From Myxococcales bacterium (GTDB lineage: Bacteria > Myxococcota > UBA796 > SXON01), in contig SHYX01000004.1 of NCBI GenBank assembly GCA_009692585.1, forward strand, positions 1 to 64,000: a stretch of 64,000 nucleotides of DNA. Reading direction: 5' to 3'. The notes beneath the pieces are model-generated. The model did not search any database and was not told where the DNA came from. It was given only the letters and a program-made list of their open reading frames with translations. Of this stretch, positions 10,254-19,439 are shown piece after piece (the first letter of the stretch is position 1; the number at the start of each line of letters is the position of its first letter). A program made the translations under genes and the position numbers.

Positions 10254-12581
10254 ATGCTCACCCCGCTGCTCGAGGCCGATCCGCTCCACATCGGGGGCAA
10301 AGCTGGCGCCCTGCGCCGCCTCGCGTTGGCTGGCTTTCGCATCCCGCCGAGCTGGGTGCTGCCCTACGATGCACTCCGCAGCGCGCTCTCCGCGGCGGGC
10401 CTCCGCGGCGACGAGCCGGATCTCGACGCGCGCCTCCGCACCCTGCCGCTGCCTTTTGCGCTGCGCTGCCCATCACGACAGACCCTCGCCGTCCGCAGCA
10501 GCGCCGCCGGCGAAGACGGCGCCCGTCGCTCCCACGCCGGCCAACTGCACTCGGTGATCGGCGTGCGCGGGGACGAGGCACTGGAGGCGGCGGTGCGCCA
10601 AGTCTGGGCGAGCGCGGCCGGAGCCACCCTCCGCGCCTACCGTGGCGGCCAGGCGCTCCCGCAGGTCGCGGTGCTCGTCCAGGATCTCGTCGACGCGCGC
10701 GTCAGCGGCGTGTGCTTCACGATCAACCCGGGCTCGGGAAGCTGGCGCGAGATGTGCGTCGAGGCGGTGTGGGGCCTTGGCGAGGGGCTCGTCGGCGGGA
10801 CCGTCGTGCCCGATCGGTACGTCCTGCGCCGGCCGCGGCGTACCCCTGGGCCGGTGCAGCGGCTGCTCTCGCGGATTCGCCTCGACCTTGCCTCCGAGAC
10901 GGTGGCGACCCAGCTGGACGAACGCGGCATCGCCGCGGACGGCGACGTCGTCACCCGCCGGACCGAAGCGCCGCACGCCCGCAAGCTCATGCGCGAGGAG
11001 GTGGTGCGGGTCGGCCGCCTGGCGCTCCAGCTCGAGAGCGCGCTCGGGGGGCCGCAGGACGTGGAGTGGGCGATCGATCGCGGCGGAACGCCGATCGTCC
11101 TCCAGTCGCGACCCATCACGACCCTTGCACGGCTTCCCCGGGGCGGGGCGACCCTCTGGACACGACGCTTCATCGGCGAGCGCTTCCCCAACGGAGCCAG
11201 CCCGCTGGGCTGGAGCCTGCTCGAGCCGCTGTTGAACTGGTTCATCGACTACCCCGAGGCGCGGGCGCGGTACCTCGGCGGCGAGCCGCCGCTGCGCCGG
11301 ATTGGCGGTCACCCCTACCTCAATGCGACGGTGTTCCGTCACCTGGCGTTCAAGGCGCCGGGCTTCCCGCCGCCGCGGTTCATGTTGGAGTTCTTCCCCC
11401 CCGACGAGATGGAAGCGTGGACGCACCGCGCCGCGGCCCCGCCTGATCTCCGCGTGTACGGCAGCATCCTGTGGACCACGTTCCAGGAGAAGCGGTGGGA
11501 ACGCTTCCGTTGGAACCCCTTCGCCAACCACCTTGCGTGGAAGGAGTTCGTCGTCGGCCTCGATGCGCGGCTCGCCTCGCTGGCTGCCGTGCCTGCGCCT
11601 GCCGCGGTCGCCACCGCCGAGCCGATCCTCAGGGACTACATCCGCGTGCACATCACCTCGCTGCTCTTCGCCAACCTGTGGTGGCAATGGACGGAGGGCT
11701 TTCTCTCCGAGTCCAACCGCGACCTGCTGCTGGCCGCACCCGAGGGCAGCCTGACGACCCGCATCAACCGGGAGCTCCGCGGGCTCGATGGCAGCGGCCT
11801 CGCCGCGTTCCTGGTCCGCCACGGGCATCGGTCCGACGCCAGCTGGGAGCTCTTCTCGGCCCGCTGGGCGCAACATCCGGAGCGGGTGCTGAAGTTGGCC
11901 GCGATCGCCCGCGCCGCGCCACCGCCGCCGCCGGTGGGCGATGTCGCCGCCCAATTGGGGGCGCTGCAACCCGCGCTGCGACAGGCGGTGCGCCTGGCCC
12001 GCGCCTATCTCGTGCTCCGCGAAGAGCAGCGGTACCATCTGGAGCGCATCCTATACGCGCTGCAACGTCGGCTTCTGGAGCTGGGTGTCGGGCTGACCGA
12101 GCCCGCCGACATCCGCTTCCTGCACGTGGCCGAGCTGGCCGAGCCCCCCGCGAGCTGGGCCGCGGTCATCGAGCGGCGACGCTGCGAGATCGTGGAGCCC
12201 CATCCCCCTGACTTCCTCCGCGCCGACGAGGCGATCGCCGAGTCCGCAGTGAGCCACCGCCTCACCGGGCTCGGCATCTCGCCGGGCGTCGCGACCGGAC
12301 GCGCGCGTGTGCTGGCTCACCCTGACGAAGGCGACGCCCTGCTACCGGGGGAGATCCTGGTCACCACCTCGACCGATCCCGCGTGGACGCCGCTCTATTC
12401 GCGCGCCGGCGGCCTCGTCGTCGAGCTGGGCAGCCTGTTGAGCCACGGCGCCGTGGTCGCGAGAGAGTATCGTTTGCCCGCGGTCGCCAACATCCGGGCG
12501 GCGACCTCGCTTCTGGCGACCGGCACCGAACTGACCCTCGACGGGCGGTCCGGCACCGTGTGGGTGCACGATCATGGGTGA
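10254..12581 (+). CDS. PEP synthase / rifampicin-phosphotransferase-like enzyme
   Basis: A 775-residue cytoplasmic enzyme with the three-part architecture of phosphoenolpyruvate synthase and rifampicin phosphotransferase. An N-terminal PPDK ATP-binding domain covers about 1-290 (GGKAGALRRLALAGF, VRSSAAGEDG, SGVCFTINPGSG, DVEWAIDRGG, LQSRPIT). A helical substrate region follows, then a swivelling phosphohistidine domain at the C-terminus (ELGSLLSHGAVVARE) with the carrier His at about residue 731. It lacks the PEP/pyruvate-binding TIM barrel of true PpsA, so phosphotransfer from ATP to a small acceptor is more likely than pyruvate phosphorylation. The ATG is chosen because the homology starts at LEADPLHIGGKAG; upstream frame is shadow. 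Substrate unknown. Confidence 0.8.
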   Translation: MLTPLLEADPLHIGGKAGALRRLALAGFRIPPSWVLPYDALRSALSAAGLRGDEPDLDARLRTLPLPFALRCPSRQTLAVRSSAAGEDGARRSHAGQLHSVIGVRGDEALEAAVRQVWASAAGATLRAYRGGQALPQVAVLVQDLVDARVSGVCFTINPGSGSWREMCVEAVWGLGEGLVGGTVVPDRYVLRRPRRTPGPVQRLLSRIRLDLASETVATQLDERGIAADGDVVTRRTEAPHARKLMREEVVRVGRLALQLESALGGPQDVEWAIDRGGTPIVLQSRPITTLARLPRGGATLWTRRFIGERFPNGASPLGWSLLEPLLNWFIDYPEARARYLGGEPPLRRIGGHPYLNATVFRHLAFKAPGFPPPRFMLEFFPPDEMEAWTHRAAAPPDLRVYGSILWTTFQEKRWERFRWNPFANHLAWKEFVVGLDARLASLAAVPAPAAVATAEPILRDYIRVHITSLLFANLWWQWTEGFLSESNRDLLLAAPEGSLTTRINRELRGLDGSGLAAFLVRHGHRSDASWELFSARWAQHPERVLKLAAIARAAPPPPPVGDVAAQLGALQPALRQAVRLARAYLVLREEQRYHLERILYALQRRLLELGVGLTEPADIRFLHVAELAEPPASWAAVIERRRCEIVEPHPPDFLRADEAIAESAVSHRLTGLGISPGVATGRARVLAHPDEGDALLPGEILVTTSTDPAWTPLYSRAGGLVVELGSLLSHGAVVAREYRLPAVANIRAATSLLATGTELTLDGRSGTVWVHDHG

Positions 12582-12592
12582 CAAAGCCGCGA

Positions 12593-14356
12593 CTACGGCG
12601 CGTTCCCCGAAATCGTGACCGTCCCGGACACGATCGTGGTGATCTCGTCCTCCAGCGCCTCGGCGTCGCGCGTCGCGAGCGAGGGGTTGTCGGTGATCGC
12701 CAGGGAGTCGACGGATTCGAGGTCGTGGAGCTGACTCACCTCGACGAGGGCGCCGTTTCCAGCGACCGTCAGCGCCCCCGCCACGGTGCGAAGGCTCTCC
12801 AGCCCCTCCAGGGTGGTGATCGTGTCGTTGTCCTCCACGCGGATCGGGCCGCCGGCATCGGAGAGGGCGCCGAGCGTTGGCAGACCCTGAAGCAGGCGGT
12901 TGGCCTTGATCTCGAGCTCCCCGGTCACCGTGGCGAGCGCGCCGAACGCGAGAATCTTCTGCAGGGCGTCATTGTTCCGCACGCTCACGCCGCCGGTGTT
13001 GGTGAGTCCGGCGAAGCCCTCGATGCGCTCGTCGGAAACCGCCACCACGTAGATCACACCGTCCACGGACCTGAGGGCATCGAGCGCGCTCCGGTCCGCC
13101 GGGGCGCCGCCCATGATGATCAGGTCGCCCTCGATCTGTGCGAGGGCATCCAGCCCGGCGTACGAGGTCAGCGCGGCGTTCTCGACGATGTTGACCGTGC
13201 CCCCCACACGTTGCAGGGAGTCGAGCCCGCCGAGGTCGGTCAACCCGTCGTTTCCGCTGATGTCCAAGTCGGCAATGACCAGGATCCAGTTGAGCGCGGC
13301 GAGGTCCTCCAGAACCGTGTTGGCGGAGATCACCACGCTGCCGTAGAGCGCGACCAGCGTCGACATCCCCGCGAGGCTGGTCAGCAGGCGATTGCCGGCG
13401 AACTCCAGTCCGCCGCCGATCGAGGACATGCCCGCGAGGGGCACCACGTCCGCGATGGCGGTGCTGTAGATGCGCACGCTGCCGGAAACGTTGCTGAGCC
13501 CCTCGAGGCCGGCCAACGAGGTGATGGCGTGCCCTTCCACCAGGATCGAGCCCACCGTGGAGAGGCCTGACAGCTCTGCGAGGCTGGCGAGCGCGGCGTT
13601 TCCGGTGATCTGTAGCTCGCCCTCTACCGTCGTCAGCGCTTCGAGGCCGGCAAGCGACACGATGCCCGTGTTCCCGGAGATGTCCAGGTTACCGCTGACC
13701 ACGTCGAGGCAGGACAGGGCGCCGAAGTCGGTGCGCTCGGGGTCGGAGAGGGTGACGTCACCCTGCACTGCACGCGTGCAGTAGCCGGTGCAGAACGCCG
13801 CCACGTCGGCCTCGGTCAGGTCCCCGACGAAGGTGTCGTCGCCCCGAAAGACGGTGGCGTCCGCATCGTCGCAGTCGTCGACCGACAGCACGCCGTCCCC
13901 GTCCAGGTCGTCGTCGGACGTCGCGGCGTCGCAGTCGTTGTCCAGGCCGTCGTAGGGGACCTCGGTGTCGCCCAGCGCGGGGTCCGCGTCGTTGCAGTCG
14001 TCGGCGTGGAGCACGCCGTCCTGGTCGAGGTCGTCGTCGAGGGTGGCCGGGTCGCAATCGTTGTCCACGCCGTCGTAGGGCTGCTCGGGGCCACCGAGCT
14101 GGGCGTCCGCCTCGTCGCAATCCTGATCTTGCGTGTACCCGTCGGCGTCGAGGTCGTCGTCGAGGGTGGCGGGATCGCAGTCGTCGTCCTTGCCGTTGTA
14201 GGTGGTCTCGGCATCGGCAGGGATCGCGGCGTCGGTGGGGGCGCAGTCGTCGCCGTCGGCCACGCCGTCGCCGTCGCCGTCGACCGGGGCGTCGTCACCG
14301 GAGTCTTTCGGTTCGCCCGTACATGCCGCCAGCGCGAGTAGAAGCCACATGGTCAC
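12593..14356 (-). CDS. MopE-like acidic lipoprotein with leucine-rich-repeat-like C-terminal region
   Basis: A 587-residue exported lipoprotein (lipobox ALAAC, Cys12). Residues ~20-165 carry four acidic MopE-type units with DGDGVADGDDC and YDGVDNDCDPAT patterns, shorter than in the protein at 441. Residues ~190-587 are a long run of irregular ~23-residue repeats such as LAGLEALTTVEGELQITGN and LGGLDSLQRVGGTVNIVEN, the leucine-rich/receptor-L-like pattern seen in bacterial surface proteins. The combination suggests a calcium-stabilised surface adhesin or scaffold, but no ligand can be inferred. Its 3' end faces the PEP-synthase-like gene with 11 bases between them. Confidence 0.8.
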   Translation of the reverse strand: MTMWLLLALAACTGEPKDSGDDAPVDGDGDGVADGDDCAPTDAAIPADAETTYNGKDDDCDPATLDDDLDADGYTQDQDCDEADAQLGGPEQPYDGVDNDCDPATLDDDLDQDGVLHADDCNDADPALGDTEVPYDGLDNDCDAATSDDDLDGDGVLSVDDCDDADATVFRGDDTFVGDLTEADVAAFCTGYCTRAVQGDVTLSDPERTDFGALSCLDVVSGNLDISGNTGIVSLAGLEALTTVEGELQITGNAALASLAELSGLSTVGSILVEGHAITSLAGLEGLSNVSGSVRIYSTAIADVVPLAGMSSIGGGLEFAGNRLLTSLAGMSTLVALYGSVVISANTVLEDLAALNWILVIADLDISGNDGLTDLGGLDSLQRVGGTVNIVENAALTSYAGLDALAQIEGDLIIMGGAPADRSALDALRSVDGVIYVVAVSDERIEGFAGLTNTGGVSVRNNDALQKILAFGALATVTGELEIKANRLLQGLPTLGALSDAGGPIRVEDNDTITTLEGLESLRTVAGALTVAGNGALVEVSQLHDLESVDSLAITDNPSLATRDAEALEDEITTIVSGTVTISGNAP

Positions 14357-14371
14357 CTCCCGATCAGCCTA

Positions 14372-14445
14372 ACCAGAAACGGGGGAAGACGCTCGCCGGA
14401 TACTCCCCGTCCCGTCGCCTACCCTCCGGCCTCCAAGCTTCACTT
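14372..14445 (-). repeat. Dispersed repeat, degenerate copy
   Basis: Read on the minus strand, this stretch carries the same ordered blocks as the copies at 19318 and 57607: GGTAGGCGACGG, then a G-run, then GTCTTCCCCCGTTTCTG. On the other side it continues similarity to the 57.6 kb copy through an AAGCTT-containing block (about 21 of 26 bases). The central GC hairpin of the other copies is broken here. The copy lies in the ~270-base gap between two divergent genes, which otherwise shows nothing I can name. Alignment was by eye. Confidence 0.5.
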
Positions 14446-14629
14446 TCCGGCCTGCTGCGCCCGGAAGTCGGGGCACCCGGCGCGTTGAGTAATGCGTCGG
14501 GACGACGTGGCGCTCCCCCCCGCTCCGCAGTCCTACCGCTCGGCGCTTCATGGCTCTGCGAGCCGACGCGCGGGAGGCATGGGGAGCTGACCGCCCTTCA
14601 GTCCCAACGCGGCGATTCCGATCGACAGG

Positions 14630-14998
14630 ATGGAGGCGTCGATGCGCGGGCTGTTGGGAATGGTGACCGTGGTGACGCTCTTGGCCTGGGTTTCGCTGCA
14701 AAGCGCCGCGATCCTGGACGGTATGCAGGATCGGGCCGACACGCTGACCGCGGCGGCGGACGCCCGCGAGCGTTATCTGGGCATGACGCCGGCGCCGATC
14801 GTAGAAAAAGGCCGACGCAACACCGACTGGAAGGCCCTGCTCGGCGACGACGGGATGCAGGCGAGCGGTCAGCGCCAACGGGCCGTCTGGAAGGAGCAGA
14901 CCCGTCGGCTCCTGGCGGGCGAGCCGGTCACCGAGGCGGAGCGCGCCCTCGCGCTCAACGCAGCCAGTCCCAGGCGAGCTTCGCGATCAGCGCGGTGA
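14630..14998 (+). CDS. Small exported or membrane-anchored hypothetical protein
   Basis: A 122-residue frame whose N-terminus (after a possible second start at MRGLLGMV) is a hydrophobic segment LLGMVTVVTLLAWVSL, either a signal anchor or an uncleaved signal peptide. The rest is charged and helical, with EKGRRNTDWKALLGDD and VTEAERALAL. The start is supported by an AGGA a few bases upstream. The 3' end overlaps the convergent TauE/SafE gene by 44 bases, which makes the last ~15 residues suspect. No family recognised. Confidence 0.5.
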   Translation: MEASMRGLLGMVTVVTLLAWVSLQSAAILDGMQDRADTLTAAADARERYLGMTPAPIVEKGRRNTDWKALLGDDGMQASGQRQRAVWKEQTRRLLAGEPVTEAERALALNAASPRRASRSAR

Positions 14999-15698
14999 TC
15001 ACGCCCTGAAAGACCCCGCGCACCAGGGCCGAGCCGTGGCTGATGGCCAGCCGCGCACCCAGGTAGCCGCCGCACAGGTTGGCGAGCCCCATCGGCACCG
15101 ACCACTCCCACAGGATGTTCCCGCCCCACCCAAACACCAGGATCGCGGCGAGGTTCGTGGCCAGGTTGACCGCCTTGGCCGAGGCCGAGGCGGCCAGGAA
15201 GTCCAGGTTGAGCGCTCCCACGAACACGAAGATCAGGAACGTGCCGGTGCCGGGCCCCAAAAAACCATCGTACAACCCGCACAGAGCCCCGAGCAGGACC
15301 CCAAGTCCCGGGCGCTCTCCACCGCCAGCCACCCGGCCGAAGTCGGGTTGGAAGAAGGTGAAGATGGCCACCGCGGCCAGCGCCACCAGGATCAGCGGCT
15401 GAAACACCGCGGTGTCGACCTGCCGCGCCAGGAGCGCCCCCAGGCCGCTGGCCGCGAAGGCGGCGGCGGCGGCACCGCTGAGCGTTCGCCACGGCAGCGG
15501 AACCGTCCGGGAGTAGCGCAACAGCGCGATCGTGGTGCCCCAGATCGAGGCGCCCTTGTTCGTCCCGAGCACGGTGACGATCGGCACCCCGGGCAAGAGC
15601 GCCAACAGCGCCGGCAACTGGATGAGCCCGCCGCCGCCCGCGATGGCGTCGACCAACCCCGCCAGGAAGGCGGCGCCGCAGGCGAGGGCGAGGTCCAT
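14955..15698 (-). CDS. TauE/SafE-family anion permease
   Basis: A 247-residue polytopic membrane protein of the TauE/SafE (DUF81) family, whose members are implicated in export or uptake of sulfite, sulfoacetate and related anions. The two half-repeats are visible: AGLVDAIAGGGGLIQLPAL in the first helix pair, and GALCGLYDGFLGPGTGTFLIF in the second, the canonical G-x-YDG-F-GPGTG signature. The start is the ATG of MDLALACG; the frame upstream has no homology. Family substrate range is wide, so the cargo here is not known, though other sulfur genes occur in this window about 17 kb away. Confidence 0.85.
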   Translation of the reverse strand: MDLALACGAAFLAGLVDAIAGGGGLIQLPALLALLPGVPIVTVLGTNKGASIWGTTIALLRYSRTVPLPWRTLSGAAAAAFAASGLGALLARQVDTAVFQPLILVALAAVAIFTFFQPDFGRVAGGGERPGLGVLLGALCGLYDGFLGPGTGTFLIFVFVGALNLDFLAASASAKAVNLATNLAAILVFGWGGNILWEWSVPMGLANLCGGYLGARLAISHGSALVRGVFQGVITALIAKLAWDWLR

Positions 15699-15744
15699 GG
15701 GGGCGCCTATCACCCCACCCCGCTGGCGCGTTATCGGCCGCGTC

Positions 15745-16602
15745 ATGCTGTTCCTGCTCTTCGCCCTGGGCTGCGCGAAGCTTCCGCCCACCAGCCACGG
15801 TCCGGCGTTCACCGAGTTCAGGGACGCGCTCGCCGCCGAGGGCGTGGAGTTGTTGCCGACGGTGCTGGTCGAAGATCAGCCGGCGCCGCCGTTGCCACCG
15901 CTCAAGCCCCCCACCGAGATCGAAGCGCGCCTGCGCCTGGGCGAAGAGTACCTCGGCACCCCCACGGTGCTCGACCCGTCCGTGCCGCAAGCGGCGGCTT
16001 TTCTACGTAACGACTACATCGGCGCCGTCCGCTTCGGGGGCGGGCTCATCCGCACCGGCGAGACGGCGCTCGAGGTTCGCGCCCGGCTCATCGAGTTCAG
16101 CGCGCAGGTGGAGCTCCGTCAACAAGGCGCCGCCTGGTTGGATGAGACCGTCCGCGCGGTGCTCGCGGCGGGGCAGGTGCCCGTCCTGGCGCCCGCGGGA
16201 GGGTTCCTGCCGCCGCCGGTCAGCCGGCGCCCGGTCCGCGGCTTCAACCAAGAGGACGGGCACGACAACCTCAACCTGCCGCGCGTCGCGATCGAGCCCG
16301 CGGTCGCCGAGCCCGCCGCGGTCGGACCGCGCTGGGTCGTCGTGCCGTATCTGCGCGGCTACGTCATGCACAACGGCGGCTGGTTCCTGGGCCAGGAATG
16401 GGGCTGCCCTGGCGGCGCGCGCGTGGAGGCCCTCCTCGTCGTCTACGACCGTCGCAGCGGCCAGCCCGCGTGGTGGCAGGCTGCCACGGGCCGCCACATC
16501 CAGGAGATGAAGTCCCAACCCAGTCGCTCCCAGATGGACCAATTCATGCTGTGGGCCGAGGATCAGGTAGAGTTCGCGTTTGGAAAGGGATTTCTGAGGT
16601 AG
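15745..16602 (+). CDS. Hypothetical lipoprotein
   Basis: A 285-residue lipoprotein with N-terminus MLFLLFALGCAKLPP (lipobox ALGC, Cys10). After the anchor come a Pro-rich stretch (QPAPPLPPLKPP) and a mixed alpha/beta domain with GGLIRTGETALEVRARLIEF and RWVVVPYLRGYVMHNGG. The pattern WVVVPYLRGY plus a C-terminal amphipathic helix suggests an outer-membrane-associated protein, but I recognise no family. The ATG is chosen because the lipoprotein signal begins there. It is divergent from the TauE/SafE gene across 46 bases. Confidence 0.7.
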   Translation: MLFLLFALGCAKLPPTSHGPAFTEFRDALAAEGVELLPTVLVEDQPAPPLPPLKPPTEIEARLRLGEEYLGTPTVLDPSVPQAAAFLRNDYIGAVRFGGGLIRTGETALEVRARLIEFSAQVELRQQGAAWLDETVRAVLAAGQVPVLAPAGGFLPPPVSRRPVRGFNQEDGHDNLNLPRVAIEPAVAEPAAVGPRWVVVPYLRGYVMHNGGWFLGQEWGCPGGARVEALLVVYDRRSGQPAWWQAATGRHIQEMKSQPSRSQMDQFMLWAEDQVEFAFGKGFLR

Positions 16603-16640
16603 TCTTGGATTCCTCGGTACGGGGTCTCGGTGATCGTCGC

Positions 16641-17153
16641 GTGAGTTCCTTTCCCTTCGCCATTCCGCTGCTGCGCACCCCGAGGCTCGTCCTCCGTGAG
16701 CCCCGGCCGGCCGACTTTGAGGGTTTCGCCGCCGACGCGGCCGACCCCCTCTCCCGGGCGCATCTGGGCGGCGCGATCACCCGGCGCGAGGCCTGGAATC
16801 GACACCACGGCGCCGCGGGCGGGTGGGTGATCGATGGGATGGGATGGTGGACGGTCGAGCTCGCGGGGGAGGGCTCGGTCGGCTCGGTCGGCGTCTTCCG
16901 TCGGGAAAACACCGCGGACGTGGAGATCGGCTGGATGATCCAGCGCGCGTTCTGGGGTCGGGGTGTCGGGACAGAGGCGGCGGGCGCCGCGCTTGGTCAC
17001 GCCATCGACGTCCGGGGGCTCCGCCGGGTGGTCGCCTACATCCCGAAGGGGAACGACGCGTCGGTGCGCGTCGCGACCAAGATTGGGATGGAGCCGCGCG
17101 GTGAGGCCGAATTCTACGGGACGATGGAGCTGTTCTTCGTTTACGAACGGTGA
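16641..17153 (+). CDS. GNAT-family N-acetyltransferase
   Basis: A 170-residue acetyltransferase of the RimJ/RimL-like GNAT group, which transfers acetyl from acetyl-CoA to an amine. It opens with RTPRLVLREPRPADFEGF, the typical beta1-alpha1 of this group. The acetyl-CoA pyrophosphate loop is AFWGRGVGTEAAGAAL, and the C-terminal NDASVRVATKIGMEPRG matches the usual N-x-x-S-x-x-x-x-x-K-x-G-F/M block. The start is the GTG before SSFPFAIPLLRTPRL; earlier parts of the open frame are shadow of the previous gene. Substrate not predictable. Confidence 0.85.
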   Translation: MSSFPFAIPLLRTPRLVLREPRPADFEGFAADAADPLSRAHLGGAITRREAWNRHHGAAGGWVIDGMGWWTVELAGEGSVGSVGVFRRENTADVEIGWMIQRAFWGRGVGTEAAGAALGHAIDVRGLRRVVAYIPKGNDASVRVATKIGMEPRGEAEFYGTMELFFVYER

Positions 17154-17180
17154 CGTACTGCGCCGATCCCGTCCGCGAAC

Positions 17181-17762
17181 CTACTTCTTCGCCGCCTTGG
17201 GAGCATCCGCGTTGAGCTCGATCCGGTCGCCGTAGAGCGAACCGTAGACCTGGGGGCCTTCTTTGGTCACCCACCCGATGGTGACGATCACATCTTCGGG
17301 CTCGCGCGACTTGATGAACTCGGCGGCCATCTTTTCTCCGGCGTTGGGCGGGGCCTCGAAGGCGCCGAAAACCCCGGCGCCCGAGCCTGCGGGCGCTTCA
17401 TCCTCGTCGCTGTCCGCCCGTTTCCCGGTGAGGGCCGCGAACACGTTTGCGTGAAGTGTCCCCAGCGACGAGCGCCGCGTGAACTCCGAGCCGTTCTGCA
17501 ACTCGTAGATGCCCGTGCTGGAGCACAGGACCTCGATGTGGGTCAGGCCCTCGCGGTCCAGCAGCGTGACCACCACCGTTTGCGCGTCGCACGTCGCGGG
17601 GATGGCCGACGACACCTTGTCGTCGAGCCGGCCGCCCCGCGAGTTGACGACGTCGGCGTTGGTGAAGGTCGCGGGCTTCCCCAACCAGTCGGCCGCCGGT
17701 GGTTTTGCGAACACCGCGGAAGCGGGGAGCACCAGGGCGAAGAGTAGGATGGGATTGCGCAT
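17181..17762 (-). CDS. Secreted hypothetical protein
   Basis: A 193-residue protein with a clean signal peptide, MRNPILLFALVLPASAVFA, cleaved before KPPAADW. The mature part is hydrophilic with two Cys residues (TCDAQTVVVTLL; VLCSSTGIYEL) that could form a disulfide, and a Gly/Ala-rich middle. No family recognised. It is transcribed away from the MopE-like gene at 17878; the ~115-base gap between them carries both promoters, with no clear boxes visible. Confidence 0.65.
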   Translation of the reverse strand: MRNPILLFALVLPASAVFAKPPAADWLGKPATFTNADVVNSRGGRLDDKVSSAIPATCDAQTVVVTLLDREGLTHIEVLCSSTGIYELQNGSEFTRRSSLGTLHANVFAALTGKRADSDEDEAPAGSGAGVFGAFEAPPNAGEKMAAEFIKSREPEDVIVTIGWVTKEGPQVYGSLYGDRIELNADAPKAAKK

Positions 17763-17877
17763 GCCGGCGATGCTAACGCGGCTCTCCAGGGGCGTGTTCG
17801 CCTACTTTGACAAATGATCTGCACCCTGGAGGGCGAGAACGCTTGAAAAAAGTGTCCAACCGCGCAAGGGTGTGTGC

Positions 17878-19260
17878 ATGCACAACTTCCGGTTCGGCAC
17901 CACGGTGCTCTTGGCCATCTTCGCTGCCGGCTGCGATGACGGCGCCAAACCCACCGACAGCGGCGACGACTCTGACAACGACACCGGCGACACCTCGACC
18001 CCCGACTGCCCCGACAGCAGCCCGGCCCTGACGTGGTACGCCGACGCCGACGCCGACGGTCACGGCGACTCAGCCGCGCCCACCGAGGCCTGCGAGCGCC
18101 CCACCGCCCACGTCGACAACAGCGACGACTGCGACGACGGCAACGCCGCCATCAACCCCGGTGCGGCCGAGCTGTGCAACGGCATCGACGACAACTGCGA
18201 CCTCGTCATCGACGACGGCCTGGGCGTGACGCTCTACGCGGATGCCGACGGCGATACTTTCGGCGATCCCGACGCGCCCACCGTCGCCTGCGACGGCGCC
18301 GGCGCCTTCGTGGCCGACAACACCGACTGCGATGACGGGGACGCCGCCATCAACGGTGCCGCGGTCGACCTGTGCTCCGGCGTGGACGAAGACTGTGACA
18401 CCGTCCTCGACGATGCGCTCACCGCCACGCTGGTTGCCGCCGACGGGGCGGTCACCGACATCAGCGAGGTGCTCCGGGCCGGGACGGGCGCGAGTCCCAG
18501 CTACATCGGCGATCAGGAGGCGTACCAGGTCGTCGTCGCCGAGGGTACCGTCAACCTGTGTGAGGGCACCTGGTACGCCAAGGTGGTGCTGGCCCAGATC
18601 GGCTCCGATCTGACCGTCCGAGGCCTCTACGGGCCCGACGTCACCACGCTGACGACCGATGGTACGAGCGGAACGGGTGACGATGGATCGGTCGTCGCCG
18701 TCACCGGTGCGACGCTGACACTCGAGGGGGTCACCGTCAGCGGGGGGCTCGGTTCCGAGGACAACACCAAGGGCGGGGGTGTGGCCATCACCCAGAACGG
18801 CGGGGTCGCCGGCACGCCCAACGTGACCTTCAACGACGTGATCATCACCGGGAACAGCACCGCGTACGGGGGCGGCATCGCGCTGTTCGACTACGCCAGC
18901 GCCGTGCTCAACGACACGCTGGTCATCGGCAACACCGCCAGCGCGGTCGGCGGTGGCTTGTGGATCCAGGAGCACGGCGAAGTCGAGTGCACCGTCTCGG
19001 CCCTTGGCACCGGTGGGTTCGTGGCCAACAGCGCGCCGATCGCCGGGGGGCTGTACTTCTCGGGCAAGGTCAACGGCACCTTGAACAGCGTGGGTTGCGA
19101 CTGGGGAGATGCCGGGACCGACGACAACGCCACCAACGACATCCAACGCCAGCCGCACTCCGAAAACGCGTGGTGCTTCGGCAACTCCACCGCCACCACC
19201 GACACCGTCACCTGCGACGAGACCGGGTGTGTCGGCACCAACCTCGTCACCTGTCCCTGA
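17878..19260 (+). CDS. MopE-like lipoprotein with parallel beta-helix C-terminal region
   Basis: A 460-residue lipoprotein with anchor MHNFRFGTTVLLAIFAAGC (Cys19). Residues ~20-55 are an Asp/Thr-rich linker (DSGDDSDNDTGDTS). Residues ~55-180 hold two full MopE units (WYADADADGHGD, NSDDCDDGNAAINPG, LCNGIDDNCD). Residues ~230-440 look like a right-handed parallel beta-helix (TLEGVTVSGGLGSEDNTKGG, FNDVIITGNSTAYGGGI, GGLWIQEHGEVE), the fold of polymorphic outer-membrane-type surface proteins. The start is the ATG 7 bases after AAGGG, two codons inside an alternative GTG. Function probably at the cell surface; ligand unknown. Confidence 0.8.
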   Translation: MHNFRFGTTVLLAIFAAGCDDGAKPTDSGDDSDNDTGDTSTPDCPDSSPALTWYADADADGHGDSAAPTEACERPTAHVDNSDDCDDGNAAINPGAAELCNGIDDNCDLVIDDGLGVTLYADADGDTFGDPDAPTVACDGAGAFVADNTDCDDGDAAINGAAVDLCSGVDEDCDTVLDDALTATLVAADGAVTDISEVLRAGTGASPSYIGDQEAYQVVVAEGTVNLCEGTWYAKVVLAQIGSDLTVRGLYGPDVTTLTTDGTSGTGDDGSVVAVTGATLTLEGVTVSGGLGSEDNTKGGGVAITQNGGVAGTPNVTFNDVIITGNSTAYGGGIALFDYASAVLNDTLVIGNTASAVGGGLWIQEHGEVECTVSALGTGGFVANSAPIAGGLYFSGKVNGTLNSVGCDWGDAGTDDNATNDIQRQPHSENAWCFGNSTATTDTVTCDETGCVGTNLVTCP

Positions 19261-19317
19261 TGGTCATCCATGCCGCCCTTCGGGACGCGCCGGCTCCCAG
19301 GGCCATGAAACTGCTGC

Positions 19318-19418
19318 GGCATGGGTGACGCCCAGGTAGGCGACGGTAGGGGGGGACGCGCCGGGAAGGGTCCGGGGCGCGACGGTCTTCCCCCGTTTCC
19401 TGACAGTCATCCATGCCG
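19318..19418 (+). repeat. Palindromic repeat element with 13-bp terminal inverted repeats
   Basis: The element is bounded by CGGCATGGGTGAC at 19318-19330 and its near-perfect inverse GTCATCCATGCCG at 19406-19418 (12 of 13). Inside is a GC stem CGCGCC...GGGGCGCG around AAGGGT, flanked by a purine arm (GTAGGGGGGGA) and a complementary pyrimidine arm (TCTTCCCCC), so the whole element can fold into one long hairpin. The same outer motif GTCATCCATGCCG also occurs at 19263-19275. A close copy lies at 57607-57682 and a worn one at 14372-14445. It sits just beyond the toxin gene at 19440. This resembles a REP or MITE-type element. Confidence 0.6.
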
Positions 19419-19439
19419 TCGGGACCGGCGAGGCTGATA

